DNA from: Rhodobacteraceae bacterium Alg238-R152
GTDB lineage: Bacteria; Pseudomonadota; Alphaproteobacteria; Rhodobacterales; Rhodobacteraceae
Assembly: GCA_900537125.1 (NCBI GenBank)
Contig: UNRJ01000001.1
Coordinates: forward strand, 186,001 to 250,000
Direction of reading: 5' to 3'
DNA length: 64,000 nt
Positions 19,021 to 27,428 of this stretch are shown here, piece by piece. A model generated the notes under the pieces. It did no database searches. It was not told the DNA's origin and saw only the letters and a program-made list of their open reading frames with translations. The position numbers and the translations under genes are program-made. Each line of letters starts with the position of its first letter. Position 1 is the first letter of the stretch.

Positions 19021-19518
19021 ATGAGCTTTCATTCATCAATGGAAAGCGGGACAGAGCAGTCGTTTATGGCTGATTATCTGGACTCGCTGGCGCTTGTAGA
19101 GCGACTGCACCGGCTGTTGCTGGATGTGATTAAGGACGAGTTTGAGCGCGTTGGGGTACTTGAAATCAATGCGGTACAGGCGTTGTTGCTGTTCAACATC
19201 GGCGACAATGAAGTGACCGCAGGGGAACTCAAAACACGCGGGTATTATCAGGGCTCCAATGTGAGCTACAACCTGAAGAAACTGGTGGATGCGGGTTATA
19301 TGCATCATCAGCGCTGTGAAATTGACCGCCGCTCTGTGCGGGTGCGTCTCACGGATCAGGGTCGCGAAATTCGCGATGTGATTTCCAAGCTGTTTGCACG
19401 TCACGCCGAAGGCCTTCAATCCAAAGGTGTGCTGGGCGAAGATGGTATCGAGCAGATTACACACGCATTGCGCCGCGTGGAGCGTTACTGGACCGACCAG
19501 ATCCGCTACATCTACTAG
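19021..19518 (+). CDS. MarR-family transcriptional regulator, LdtR-like
   Basis: A 165-residue winged-helix protein. The DNA-binding part reads VNAVQALLLFNIG-like helices, then TAGELKTRGYYQGSNVSYNLKKLVDAGYMHHQRCEIDRRSVRVRLTDQG, a standard MarR wing. The protein resembles the alphaproteobacterial LdtR group, which controls L,D-transpeptidase and stress genes in Liberibacter and rhizobia; this subgroup assignment is tentative. GGAG lies just upstream of the ATG at 19021. The frame is open back to 18940 without a good start. Confidence 0.82.
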   Translation: MSFHSSMESGTEQSFMADYLDSLALVERLHRLLLDVIKDEFERVGVLEINAVQALLLFNIGDNEVTAGELKTRGYYQGSNVSYNLKKLVDAGYMHHQRCEIDRRSVRVRLTDQGREIRDVISKLFARHAEGLQSKGVLGEDGIEQITHALRRVERYWTDQIRYIY

Positions 19519-19611
19519 TATTCCCGGACACCCTAGAACGGGGAATCCGCGGCTTTTGCGCGTCAGCCTAGAAAGGCACGGCGCGCGTTTCCCTTTTCTG
19601 GGTAGCGTCTT

Positions 19612-20364
19612 CTAATTGTGAGCGAGCCATACGGTGTCAGACGCCGTGCTTTGCGTCGCGCCCACCATAGACAGCCCCTGAAGTTCTCGTAGAAGCTTGC
19701 GGGTCATGGCAGCTTCATAATCTTCAAATCCGTTGGCAACTTCGACAAAGGCATCCGCACCCTGGATGACCCTCGCTTCGAAATAGGCAACCAACCCAGC
19801 GGTTTCTTCGCGGGACTCACCTGTGGGGCGTGACACGCCAGGGCCAATCACCAGCGCGTTGACGGTGATATGGGGAGGCATTGAGATGTCGCGCGGTAGG
19901 GGGCCTGTATTGGCTGTGCCGTCGCCGGAAATATCCAGTGTCCAACGCCAGCAGTCTGGTACTGTTTGTAACAACTCCGCGCCAAACTGCATGGCGGGAC
20001 CGAGCCCTGTTGAAACATCCATTTTTTTCCGAGGTGTCTCGCGCAATTGAGCCGTAATGCCTGCGAGAGTTGTCGCAGACTCAACTGCGGTCCAGGGGAC
20101 CAGTAGGTTCTGTGCGTCAGGACCACTCCATTCAAAGACCGAGAGAAAGACCGGCGCAGTGCTGGATCGCAACAGCGATTTGACGACGCTTTTGTTTTCG
20201 AGGGCTGAGGTCAAGCCATTGATTTGCATGTGATATTCGTCTGCGTCGACGGAACCGGACACATCCAAGCCAAGCGTCAGTGCCTGACGGCAGGAGGCAT
20301 GAGCAACATTCGTAAAGCAAAGAGTTATGGCCAATGCGAAACTGGTGACCATCAAGGTGGTCAA
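19612..20364 (-). CDS. DUF1194 secreted von Willebrand factor A-like protein, copy 2
   Basis: A 250-residue protein with a signal peptide ending in AHASC. The VWA-like MIDAS motif is LTLGLDVSGSVDADEY near residue 35, followed by DISGDGTANTG and a NALVIG strand. It is a paralogue of the next gene: both share the VFEWSG or VYEWSGR, SGDG and FVEVANGFEDYEAAMTRKL or FVETAQGFEDFENAMRRKL blocks. The family is exported and its function is unknown. The TTG at 20364 overlaps the TGA of copy 1 (TTGA); an ATG at 20352 is an alternative. Confidence 0.82.
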   Translation of the reverse strand: MTTLMVTSFALAITLCFTNVAHASCRQALTLGLDVSGSVDADEYHMQINGLTSALENKSVVKSLLRSSTAPVFLSVFEWSGPDAQNLLVPWTAVESATTLAGITAQLRETPRKKMDVSTGLGPAMQFGAELLQTVPDCWRWTLDISGDGTANTGPLPRDISMPPHITVNALVIGPGVSRPTGESREETAGLVAYFEARVIQGADAFVEVANGFEDYEAAMTRKLLRELQGLSMVGATQSTASDTVWLAHN

Positions 20365-21101
20365 GGACGTAGATCCAACTGTCCGAGAACAGTCACAGAG
20401 AGTTCGCGTGCCAGCTTGCGACGCATGGCGTTTTCAAAATCTTCGAACCCTTGTGCCGTTTCTACAAACGCGCTGTGGCCACGGATAAGCTCACGTTTGT
20501 AATACTTCACTATGTCGCCTTTTTGCGCCCCAAGATCCGCTGCCTTTTCACCAAAGGTCTCAATGGCCAGTGCGTTGACAATGACGCCATCCAAAGGAAA
20601 CGCATTATAGGCCTGCTTTGGCGTGAAACCTTCGTTGTTTTCGCCGTCGCCGCTCACATCAAGCACCTGAAAATCGCAATTTGGTGCGTCGCGAAAGAGC
20701 CGTGCCGCATGGCCAACAGCATGACCTAAAGCAGTCGGGAATTCTGTGGTAGAGCGTTTGGACAAAGCCAGCTGCGCCGCGCTTTCCAAGAGGGTTTGTC
20801 GGCTGTCTATGACTGTCCAGTCCAACAACGTGCGCTGTTGCGTGCGGCCGCTCCATTCATAGACGGAAAATGCCACCGATTGCCCGCTGTTCAGAAAGGC
20901 AGCTTGCACTTCCGGGGCGGTAAGGGCGGCGGCGAGGCCGCGCCGTTGCAGCATATCTTCGTTTTCATCCACTGAGGAACTGACGTCCAGCGCCAGAAGT
21001 AGGGCAATCCGGCAATTCCCAAATGTGGAGGCCGCAGAGGGGAGAGGGGAGGCCGAGAGGGCCATCCCCAAAAGCGCGACAGAGGCCGCGCGGCCGATCA
21101 C
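20361..21101 (-). CDS. DUF1194 secreted von Willebrand factor A-like protein, copy 1
   Basis: Starting at the GTG at 21101, which overlaps the TGA of gloA (GTGA) and follows GGAGAG, the protein is 246 residues with a signal peptide ending near SAASTF. It carries the MIDAS motif LALDVSSSVDENED, VYEWSGR, DVSGDGENNEG and a FVETAQGFEDFENAMRRKLARELS C-terminus. It is a tandem paralogue of the following gene. It probably binds a divalent metal and acts as an interaction module in the periplasm. The longer frame to 21131 would run into the gloA coding region without a signal peptide at its start. Confidence 0.82.
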   Translation of the reverse strand: MIGRAASVALLGMALSASPLPSAASTFGNCRIALLLALDVSSSVDENEDMLQRRGLAAALTAPEVQAAFLNSGQSVAFSVYEWSGRTQQRTLLDWTVIDSRQTLLESAAQLALSKRSTTEFPTALGHAVGHAARLFRDAPNCDFQVLDVSGDGENNEGFTPKQAYNAFPLDGVIVNALAIETFGEKAADLGAQKGDIVKYYKRELIRGHSAFVETAQGFEDFENAMRRKLARELSVTVLGQLDLRP

Positions 21102-21526
21102 CAGTGACCGGTGCTCTCCATGCTGGCCCAAGGCTCAGCCGGAGGCAGGGCATCACCCTGCTGCAGCAGCTCAATTGAAATGTTGTCGGGAGAACGTACA
21201 AACGCCATACGCCCGTCGCGTGGAGGCCGGTTGATTTCTACGCCGTTGTCCGCAAGGTGCTGGCACATAGCGTAAATATCGCCAACTTCATAAGCCAAGT
21301 GACCAAAGTGGCGGCTATCGGACGGCAGCCCGTCGTCACCATCCCAATTGTAGGTCAGTTCCAGCGGTGCGTCATGGTCGCCATCCGCAGCCAGATAGAC
21401 CAGAGAGAAGCGCCCTTGCTCGCTGTCAAAGCGTTTGATCTCTTTCAGGCCGAACAATGCGTAGAATGCCATGGAGGCGTCCAGATCCGAAACACGGACC
21501 ATGGTGTGCAGGTATTTCACGTGCAT
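21098..21526 (-). CDS. gloA: Lactoylglutathione lyase (glyoxalase I)
   Basis: A 142-residue VOC-fold protein starting at the ATG at 21526, preceded by AAGGAA. It has the glyoxalase I layout KYLHTMVRVSDLDASMAFYALFGLKE, ELTYNWD (metal-ligand glutamate), GHLAYEVGDIYAMCQHL and a C-terminal FVRSPDNISIELLQ (second glutamate). It converts the methylglyoxal-glutathione hemithioacetal to S-lactoylglutathione. The two DUF1194 genes follow with 4-nt overlaps, so all three form an operon. Confidence 0.9.
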   Translation of the reverse strand: MHVKYLHTMVRVSDLDASMAFYALFGLKEIKRFDSEQGRFSLVYLAADGDHDAPLELTYNWDGDDGLPSDSRHFGHLAYEVGDIYAMCQHLADNGVEINRPPRDGRMAFVRSPDNISIELLQQGDALPPAEPWASMESTGHW

Positions 21527-21739
21527 CAAAATTTCCTTTATTCGTGTTGGCGCTATCAAAGCATGGAGTGGCGATGGGAATCCAGAAAGAAATCCAACCT
21601 CTCAGGATGGTGACCTTATGCTTTGACCCGACATCAGCCTTTTCTTGGGACATACTGAGAGGGTGAGACCTATCAGATTGAAACTGGTGTTCAGTTGCGG
21701 CACGATGGGGCCGTCAGGACAGAAAAGGCAGAGCAGACC

Positions 21740-22573
21740 TTGCAGCAGTATCACGACGCGCTTCGCACCATTATGGATCACGGCGAAGAGACGACCGACC
21801 GCACCGGCACGGGCACAATTTCTTACTTCGGCATGCAGGCGCGCTATTCGTTGGCGGACGGCTTTCCGTTGGTCACAACCAAGAAGCTGCACCTGCGCTC
21901 CATCATTCATGAGCTGCTGTGGTTTCTGTCCGGCGACACCAACATCAGATACCTGAAGGACAATGGTGTTTCGATTTGGGACGAGTGGGCGGACGAGAAC
22001 GGTGACCTTGGTCCGGTCTACGGCTATCAGTGGCGCGCGTTTCCAACATTGCAGGCGTCTGGCATCGCCCATGAAGGTGAGCCGCTGTTTGTGCAAAAGG
22101 GCGTGGATCAGATTGCCAATTTGGTGGAAATGATCAAAACATCACCCGATAGCCGACGTTTGATTGTGTCCGCCTGGAACCCGGGTGACGTGCCAAATAT
22201 GGCGCTGCCGCCGTGCCATACAATGTGGCAGGTTAAGATTCTCAACGGCAAACTGCACTTGCAGCTGTATCAACGCAGTGCAGATATGTTTTTGGGGGTG
22301 CCGTTCAATATTGCGTCTTATGCGCTATTGCAGGTGATGTTGGCGCATGTGACAGGCTATGAGCCCGGCGATTTTGTGCATTCGATTGGGGATGCACACA
22401 TCTATTCCAATCATATGGACCAGGTGAACCTGCAGCTGTCGCGGACGCCCAAAGCGCTTCCGCAGGTGCGGTTGAAGCGAGATGTGGACTCGATTTTTGA
22501 TTTTAAATTTGATGACTTTGAGTTTGTCGGATACGCGCCTGACCCCGCGATCAAAGCCCCGGTGGCGGTGTAA
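21740..22573 (+). CDS. thyA: Thymidylate synthase
   Basis: A 277-residue ThyA. Visible blocks are [59 protein letters not shown] and the active-site LPPCHTMWQ with the nucleophilic cysteine. It methylates dUMP to dTMP with methylene-tetrahydrofolate. The TTG at 21740 matches the family N-terminus (QQYHDALR), although its ribosome binding site is weak; the frame extends to another TTG at 21695. folA follows after two bases, the classical dTMP-dihydrofolate recycling pair. Confidence 0.93.
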   Translation: MQQYHDALRTIMDHGEETTDRTGTGTISYFGMQARYSLADGFPLVTTKKLHLRSIIHELLWFLSGDTNIRYLKDNGVSIWDEWADENGDLGPVYGYQWRAFPTLQASGIAHEGEPLFVQKGVDQIANLVEMIKTSPDSRRLIVSAWNPGDVPNMALPPCHTMWQVKILNGKLHLQLYQRSADMFLGVPFNIASYALLQVMLAHVTGYEPGDFVHSIGDAHIYSNHMDQVNLQLSRTPKALPQVRLKRDVDSIFDFKFDDFEFVGYAPDPAIKAPVAV

Positions 22574-22575
22574 TT

Positions 22576-23052
22576 ATGATTTCATTGGTTGTTGGACGTG
22601 CACGCAATGGGGCGATTGGTCGGGATCGTGACATTCCCTGGGCCATTCCTGAAGACATGAAGACATTTCAGCGCGAAACGCTTGGGGGCGCGATCATTAT
22701 GGGGCGGGCGACTTGGGTGAGCTTGCCCAAAAAGCCGTTGCCGCGCCGGTTTAATATTGTGGTGTCTTCTCACCCAGATGCGGCAGACATTGTGGTGCCT
22801 ACGGTAACCGAGGCAATCGCCTTGGCATATGCGGAAGGGTATCACCGGGTTTATGGCATCGGGGGGGCGGGTATTTATGCAGAGATGTTACCATTAGCGG
22901 ATCGGCTGCTGCTCTCTGAAGTGGACGTAGATGTGCCTGATGCAGATACATTTTTCCCGGATGTGGATCTGTCCCAATGGCGGCTGGGATCATCGCGTGT
23001 GCTGCCTGGTGAGGGGCCGAAGTGTGAAGTGTGTGAGTATTTGCGGCGTTGA
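22576..23052 (+). CDS. folA: Dihydrofolate reductase
   Basis: A 158-residue DHFR: ISLVVGRARNGAIGRDRDIPWAIPEDMKTFQRET at the start, the NADPH-binding IIMGRATWVSLP segment, and the RVYGIGGAGIYAEMLPLADRLLLSEVD block. It regenerates tetrahydrofolate from the dihydrofolate made by ThyA. It begins two bases after the thyA stop and is almost certainly cotranscribed. A small GCGCCA/TGGCGC hairpin follows its stop at 23057-23070. Confidence 0.93.
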   Translation: MISLVVGRARNGAIGRDRDIPWAIPEDMKTFQRETLGGAIIMGRATWVSLPKKPLPRRFNIVVSSHPDAADIVVPTVTEAIALAYAEGYHRVYGIGGAGIYAEMLPLADRLLLSEVDVDVPDADTFFPDVDLSQWRLGSSRVLPGEGPKCEVCEYLRR

Positions 23053-23172
23053 TTTTGCGCCATTTGGCGCTGAAACACATTGTTTTGCAGGTGCAAATTG
23101 ACAGTTTCCACGTCTTGGCAGTAGGTTAGCATGAGTTAACCACGTTGTTTCAGCCATTGGAGCTTGGGCCCT

Positions 23173-23472
23173 ATGAAGCGTTTTTCCCTTATTGTTGCCG
23201 CATTGACCTTGACCGTAGCCGCGCCACTTTCGGCACAAACCTGGAGCAGCAATGCGCCGGTGATTGGCCCTGTGAATCAGCCTGAAGGTATGTTGATGCA
23301 CCCATACCCTGCGTCTGCCAATTTTTGCCCCAGCGGCTTGCAGCCAGTGACCATGGGTGGCGTGATTTGCTGCGGCAACCCAAACACGGGTGAAGTGTAC
23401 TACAACGCCGGTGGCTCCCGTAAACGCAGTTACAGCATGAGCTGCCCACCGGGTAGCAAAGGCTGCTCTTAA
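23173..23472 (+). CDS. Small secreted cysteine-containing protein
   Basis: From the ATG at 23173 the protein is 99 residues with a Sec signal peptide ending in PLSAQ. The mature part is about 78 residues and contains five cysteines (NFCPSG, VICCGN, MSCPPG, KGCS), glycine and serine. It probably folds with disulfide bonds in the periplasm. I recognise no family. GGAG lies upstream; an in-frame TTG start three codons earlier is less likely. Confidence 0.65.
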   Translation: MKRFSLIVAALTLTVAAPLSAQTWSSNAPVIGPVNQPEGMLMHPYPASANFCPSGLQPVTMGGVICCGNPNTGEVYYNAGGSRKRSYSMSCPPGSKGCS

Positions 23473-23525
23473 GCCCTATTACACAACGAAACGCGCGCCG
23501 GTGGGGCGCGCGCCTGATGCAGAAA

Positions 23526-23545
23526 GGGGCGCGAAATGGCGCCCC
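23526..23545 (-). terminator. Hairpin downstream of the cold-shock gene
   Basis: GGGGCGC, six-base loop, GCGCCCC; on the minus strand it is followed by TTTC. A second GC-rich inverted repeat (GCGCGC pairs) lies at about 23492-23513. The region is between convergent genes, so termination on both strands is plausible. Confidence 0.6.
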
Positions 23546-23552
23546 AATCTTA

Positions 23553-23759
23553 TTATAGAACCCTGAGTTCACCCGCCATATCGCGGCCGTCTCGGCCTTG
23601 GGTCATTTCAAATTCAACTTTTTGATTGTCCGTCAGGCCTTTTAGACCTGACCGTTCAACAACAGAAATATGGACAAAAACGTCCTTTCCGCCTTCTTCC
23701 GGTTCAATGAACCCGAAGCCTTTGGTGGTGTTAAACCACTTTACGGTACCGCGTGGCAT
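23553..23759 (-). CDS. cspA: Cold-shock-domain protein
   Basis: A 68-residue single cold-shock domain. RNP1 is KGFGFIEPE and RNP2 is DVFVHIS, preceded by the invariant GTVKWFN start. It binds single-stranded RNA or DNA and acts as an RNA chaperone. The ATG at 23759 is preceded by GAGGAG. The frame continues to 23837 but the extension has no family similarity. The 5' leader probably carries its regulation, as is usual in this family. Confidence 0.93.
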   Translation of the reverse strand: MPRGTVKWFNTTKGFGFIEPEEGGKDVFVHISVVERSGLKGLTDNQKVEFEMTQGRDGRDMAGELRVL

Positions 23760-23969
23760 ACCGTTCTCCTCTTTATTCACTTTAGTCAAATCCGGGCTGG
23801 GGCCCGGTGGGGCAATATCCAAAATCCTAAAAAGCACGTTCTTCAGGGGGTCGAATTAATTGCCCCAGACAGAGGATTGCACGGCTCTGGCAAAAATCAA
23901 GAAAAACCACCGTGAAAATTGAAATCAGCTGGGTTAAGTCTGGGTTTGAAGCAGAAAAGAGGGATGCGA

Positions 23970-24284
23970 ATGACCACGCTGTATGGACTCAGAAATTGCG
24001 ATACGTGCCGTAAGGCGCTGAAAACATTGGATGGTGCAAGGCTCATCGATGTGCGTTTGGATGGGATGCCAGCAGAGACCCTTCAAGCCGCATTTGAGCA
24101 GTTTGGAGGCGCATTGGCGAACAATCGCTCAACCACATGGCGAAATTTGAGCGAAGAAGAGCGTGCAAAGCCGGTGCTGGAGCTGCTGGTTGATCATCCG
24201 GCCTTGATGAAACGGCCTCTGATTGAACATGACGGACAGTTGTATCTGGGGTGGACTAAAGAGACGCAAGCTGCTCTGACATAA
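23970..24284 (+). CDS. ArsC/Spx-like arsenate reductase-family protein
   Basis: A 104-residue thioredoxin-fold protein. The N-terminus is TLYGLRNCDTCRKALKTLD with a CxxC pair (NCDTC) as in ArsC, Spx and YffB proteins. RPLIEHDGQLYLGW near the C-terminus holds the arginine-proline and glycine typical of the fold. Classical arsenate reductase needs extra residues that cannot be confirmed by eye, and no ars operon is near, so the name states the family only. AGAGGG precedes the ATG at 23970; an ATG at 23964 is also possible. Confidence 0.82.
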   Translation: MTTLYGLRNCDTCRKALKTLDGARLIDVRLDGMPAETLQAAFEQFGGALANNRSTTWRNLSEEERAKPVLELLVDHPALMKRPLIEHDGQLYLGWTKETQAALT

Positions 24285-24333
24285 AAATTCCCGCGCCAAC
24301 AAAGCGCGGGAATTTGGTTTTCTGGGTGAGGCT

Positions 24334-24858
24334 TTAGCTGGTCTCACGTTTTTGGAACAAAGTGTCCAAAGCGAGCGGGCCGGCACCTTTGAACACAAGC
24401 ACCGCAAAGAGAAAGATCCACATCAAGCGCTGGTCAACAAGAGCCTGCGCGCTGTCAAATAGGGATCCCAACTCGACTCCATGACCGGTGACATCGACGA
24501 TGGTTTGCACAGCGACAAAACCAATCATGGCAAGGGCGGCAAGGCGTGTGAGTAAGCCAAGGATGATAAGCACGGGCAGAACAAATTCAGCAATTGTACC
24601 GGCCAAGATCACCAATCGTTGAAAGAGGGTCATTTGAGTCACATCCCAAACCACGGCTTCGGCGCCTTTGGGGAAGATTTGGCCAAATGCCCCGGCGGAT
24701 GGTGAGAAAATGGATCCGTCGATCTTCAGCATGGCGGAGTTCCAAAAGTAGAAGAAAAGCACAGCCAAAAAGGTCAAGCGTGCCAAAGTTGGCACCAGCC
24801 AGTCGAGCCTGTTCAGGCGCGCAATGAGGTCTTGATAGGTGGTGATAATATTGGGCAT
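24334..24858 (-). CDS. DoxX-family membrane protein of the bufferin cluster (BufD/GigD-like)
   Basis: A 174-residue protein with four hydrophobic helices, including LTFLAVLFFYFWNSAMLKI and FVLPVLIILGLLTRLAALAMIG, the DoxX pattern. It is the last gene after DUF2282, DUF692 and DUF2063 genes, an order known from the Caulobacter gold/copper-induced gig operon and other bufferin clusters. Its role there is not established. GGAG precedes the ATG at 24858. The stop of the DUF2063 gene is 11 bp upstream. Confidence 0.85.
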   Translation of the reverse strand: MPNIITTYQDLIARLNRLDWLVPTLARLTFLAVLFFYFWNSAMLKIDGSIFSPSAGAFGQIFPKGAEAVVWDVTQMTLFQRLVILAGTIAEFVLPVLIILGLLTRLAALAMIGFVAVQTIVDVTGHGVELGSLFDSAQALVDQRLMWIFLFAVLVFKGAGPLALDTLFQKRETS

Positions 24859-24869
24859 TTGGGGCTCCG

Positions 24870-25622
24870 CTAGGTCGGAATAGTGATGGATGTCAGGGCA
24901 TTGCCCGACAAAAGTAATGTAAGGGTCGCGCCGAGATCGAAGTCTTTGTCCGATTCGGTTGCTTTCGCAGCAGCCACGCCCAACGGTTCGCCTGACATCA
25001 AGCTGGCCAAACAAGTGAAGCCTCCTGCTGGGAGTAAGTGCGGCTCCGGATCAAAGTCCGGGCGCAGGATTATGGCATCCTGAGAAATCGCCTCGGGTTT
25101 TGGTCCATTCTGCATGTTGAAGGCCCAAATCGCATGGATTGGCCAATTGGATTGCAAGGGGATGACAGACGGTGCAACGCCAATGGAAACCTCGCCAAGT
25201 GCTTCCGGTGGTACGGTTGCGAGCGCGTCGGGGGCAATCGGGGTCGCATCCGCGGCGTGATAACTTCGACGCAAGGCTAGCTCCAAGTCAGCCACATCGC
25301 CGAGGTATCCGAGGTGTTTCAGCGGCTCAAAACTGCGCAGAAAATCGGGAAACCCGGCGCCGTAGTGCATCATTACTGGGGAGGATGGCGGTGATTGACG
25401 TAGGAAGACGCCGGCAACCGCGCCAAAATTCTCCTCGCCTATGAGCTTGGCAATAACTGGAAACCCCGTAGCCAAAGCTTCGGAGAGAGCAACCGCGACA
25501 TTGTTGCGGTAGACATCAAACCGACTACCAGCCGGATGGCCGTTGGAGTCCGATAGACCAACAGGACGGTCTTTCTGGCTGTCCAAAAGGGCCTTGCGGA
25601 ATATGGTTTGCGAGACGGTCAT
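24870..25622 (-). CDS. DUF2063 protein, bufferin maturation partner (BufC-like)
   Basis: A 250-residue protein. The N-terminal part (TIFRKALLDSQK, SRFDVYRNNVAVALSEALATGFPVIAKLIGEENFGAVAGVFLRQSPP, then LGDVADLELALRRSYHAAD) matches the DUF2063 putative DNA-binding/adaptor domain. In DUF692-dependent RiPP pathways such a partner protein presents the precursor to the iron enzyme. The ATG at 25622 overlaps the TGA of the DUF692 gene (ATGA), so both are made in equal amounts, as expected for a heterodimer. No signal peptide: a cytoplasmic protein. Confidence 0.88.
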   Translation of the reverse strand: MTVSQTIFRKALLDSQKDRPVGLSDSNGHPAGSRFDVYRNNVAVALSEALATGFPVIAKLIGEENFGAVAGVFLRQSPPSSPVMMHYGAGFPDFLRSFEPLKHLGYLGDVADLELALRRSYHAADATPIAPDALATVPPEALGEVSIGVAPSVIPLQSNWPIHAIWAFNMQNGPKPEAISQDAIILRPDFDPEPHLLPAGGFTCLASLMSGEPLGVAAAKATESDKDFDLGATLTLLLSGNALTSITIPT

Positions 25623-26476
25623 GCGGTCACCTTGGACAAGGCGATCTCGGCGCGCGCCGCTTCGGTATGCAGGATTGGCCATTCAGGCACATCATTGTCC
25701 CATTCGATCAGGATTGGGCGCGGACCTGAAAGTGCGAGCGTGTGATCCAAAAGCGCCCAGACCGGAGCCACGACGGGCGCACCGTGGCTGTCGATCAACA
25801 GAGGCTTGCCATGGTCATCTTGGTCTTCGTCATGACCGCCGAGGTGAATTTCGCCCACATACTCAAGCGGATAGTCCGCGATGTACTGTTTAGGATCGTA
25901 GTTCAGGTTGGTGGCGGAGACAAAGACGTTGTTTACGTCCAAGAGCAAGCTACACCCCGTGCGCTTGGTCACTTCGCGCAGGAAATCCGGTTCCGACAAA
26001 GTGCTTTCATCAAAGGCCAGATAGCTGGAGGGGTTTTCCAGCATCATCTGACGGCCAATGGTGTTTTGCAGAACGTCGATGTGATCGCAGACGCGGGTCA
26101 GCGTGTCCTCGGTATAGGGCAGCGGCAGCAGGTCGTTGAGGAAAGCACCCTCATGGGTGCTCCAGGCCAAGTGTTCCGAAAACACTGTTGGATTGAGCCA
26201 GCCAACCAGATGTTTCAGCCGTACAAGGTGCTCCGGATCGAGACGGCCTTCGCCTCCTATAGAGAGACCCACACCGTGTACTGAGATCGGGAAACGTTCC
26301 GTGAGTTGACGAAGCTGTGCAATCGGTCGGCCACCGTCCCCCATGTAGTTTTCAGCGTGGATTTCAAGCCAGCCGACGGTGCCGGGAGAGGCGATTAAGT
26401 CGCTGTAGTGCTGAGGTTTATAGCCCACACCGGGCAGGTTGGGCAGGCCTTGGGGGGAACGTGACGCATCATACAT
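25619..26476 (-). CDS. DUF692-family multinuclear iron oxidase (BufB/MbnB-like)
   Basis: A 285-residue TIM-barrel protein of the DUF692 family (MbnB, TglH, ChrH, BufB). Likely metal ligands are seen in EIHAEN, SVHGVG, SEHLAW, LENPSSY, LDVNNV, GEIHLGGH and IEWDND. Family members use iron and oxygen to modify cysteine in peptide substrates; bufferin-type ones make 5-thiooxazoles. It follows two DUF2282 precursor genes by 11 bp and overlaps the DUF2063 partner gene. Function here is inferred from family and gene order. Confidence 0.92.
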   Translation of the reverse strand: MYDASRSPQGLPNLPGVGYKPQHYSDLIASPGTVGWLEIHAENYMGDGGRPIAQLRQLTERFPISVHGVGLSIGGEGRLDPEHLVRLKHLVGWLNPTVFSEHLAWSTHEGAFLNDLLPLPYTEDTLTRVCDHIDVLQNTIGRQMMLENPSSYLAFDESTLSEPDFLREVTKRTGCSLLLDVNNVFVSATNLNYDPKQYIADYPLEYVGEIHLGGHDEDQDDHGKPLLIDSHGAPVVAPVWALLDHTLALSGPRPILIEWDNDVPEWPILHTEAARAEIALSKVTA

Positions 26477-26487
26477 GGGCGGAGTCC

Positions 26488-26790
26488 TTAAGACGGTAGA
26501 TCGCGAGGCAGGGCCTCAAGCGATGGGGTGCGCGGGGTCCCGTCCGCCGTGGCGGGCAGTTCGATTTCGAGGCAGGATCCGGCCTCTACCAAACTCCAAG
26601 CGTTGCCTTGGTAATCGACGGTGGAGGTGCCCGCGCAGGTGGTGCCGGGGCCTGCGGCGCATCCGTTTTCACCTGCTTTGGCGACGCCAAAACACTTTTC
26701 TTTTTTTGCTGCCTCAGCCGGCGTAACTTGAAGGGCGAGTGCCGCGGCGACGGCGCTGAGGAGGGGGAGTGTTTTGATAGATTGGGTCAT
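26488..26790 (-). CDS. DUF2282 bufferin-like precursor, copy 2
   Basis: A 100-residue peptide precursor with an N-terminal Sec signal peptide ending in PAEA. Four cysteines at 33, 44, 52 and 73 lie in the family motif ([23 protein letters not shown]). These are the residues modified or bridged in bufferins, which chelate copper in the periplasm. It shares cysteine spacing and a C-terminal tail (SLEAL.RDLP) with copy 1. It lies 11 bp upstream of the DUF692 enzyme gene. The ATG at 26790 begins the signal peptide. Confidence 0.9.
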   Translation of the reverse strand: MTQSIKTLPLLSAVAAALALQVTPAEAAKKEKCFGVAKAGENGCAAGPGTTCAGTSTVDYQGNAWSLVEAGSCLEIELPATADGTPRTPSLEALPRDLPS

Positions 26791-26883
26791 GGTTTTGTGT
26801 CCTGAAACGAGAGCGTTGGCGGGAACGCACATTTGCTCAGGGTGAGTATTTCATTGTTTTGGGGAAACGCGAAGGTTTGGCGT

Positions 26884-26907
26884 GAAGCCCCGGCGCACCG
26901 GGGCTTC
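26884..26907 (-). terminator. Stem-loop between the two bufferin precursor genes
   Basis: GAAGCCCCGG, CGCA loop, CCGGGGCTTC: a perfect 10-bp stem starting 12 bases after the copy-1 stop. The minus-strand downstream side has no long T-run, so it may act as a leaky terminator or mRNA stabiliser, raising copy-1 precursor above the enzymes. Confidence 0.6.
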
Positions 26908-26918
26908 GTTTGTGTGAC

Positions 26919-27224
26919 TTAGGACTTTGGCAGGTCACGCTCCAGCGCTTCCAAAGAACCCATGCGGGCTTTGCCGTCTGCCATTGCTGGCAGTTCCATG
27001 GAAGCACAGGTGCCGGCGTCAACCAGTTTCCAAGCGTTGCCCTGATAATCAGTTGTGGATGTACCGGCGCAAGTTGTGCCTGGACCTGCGGCGCAGTCGT
27101 TTTGACCTGCGAGGGATACGCCGTAGCATTTCTCTTTTTCAGCCGCGACGGCAGTGGTTGCGTGAGCGGACAGGGCTGCGGCGACTGCGCCTGCAACGGC
27201 GAGGGTTTTTACGGTGTTGGACAT
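26919..27224 (-). CDS. DUF2282 bufferin-like precursor, copy 1
   Basis: A 101-residue precursor with a Sec signal peptide ending in AVAAE. Cysteines at 33, 44, 52 and 73 are in [19 protein letters not shown] and GTC, the DUF2282 pattern. The product would be cysteine-modified in the cytoplasm by the DUF692/DUF2063 pair, then exported to bind copper or another soft metal. GGGAAGAG precedes the ATG at 27224. It is the first gene of the five-gene cluster, so its 255-bp upstream region to the thrS end should hold the promoter. I could not identify a sigma-factor site there with confidence. Confidence 0.92.
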   Translation of the reverse strand: MSNTVKTLAVAGAVAAALSAHATTAVAAEKEKCYGVSLAGQNDCAAGPGTTCAGTSTTDYQGNAWKLVDAGTCASMELPAMADGKARMGSLEALERDLPKS

Positions 27225-27428
27225 TGGTTCTCTTCCCTTGTGAATGTCTAAAACTCGGCCACGTTGCTGATCTCTGTGTGATCGTTTGCTCGGTGGCATG
27301 AGAAGAGATTAGGTCGGAGCGCGCTTCAAAGGCCAATCACGGGGCTGTGTGTCACAGACGCGTTAGATGGCGTGACGGTTTCGTGAAGATTCCAGCGCTG
27401 GAAGGTTGGTTTTCCTTCAAAATTGAAA

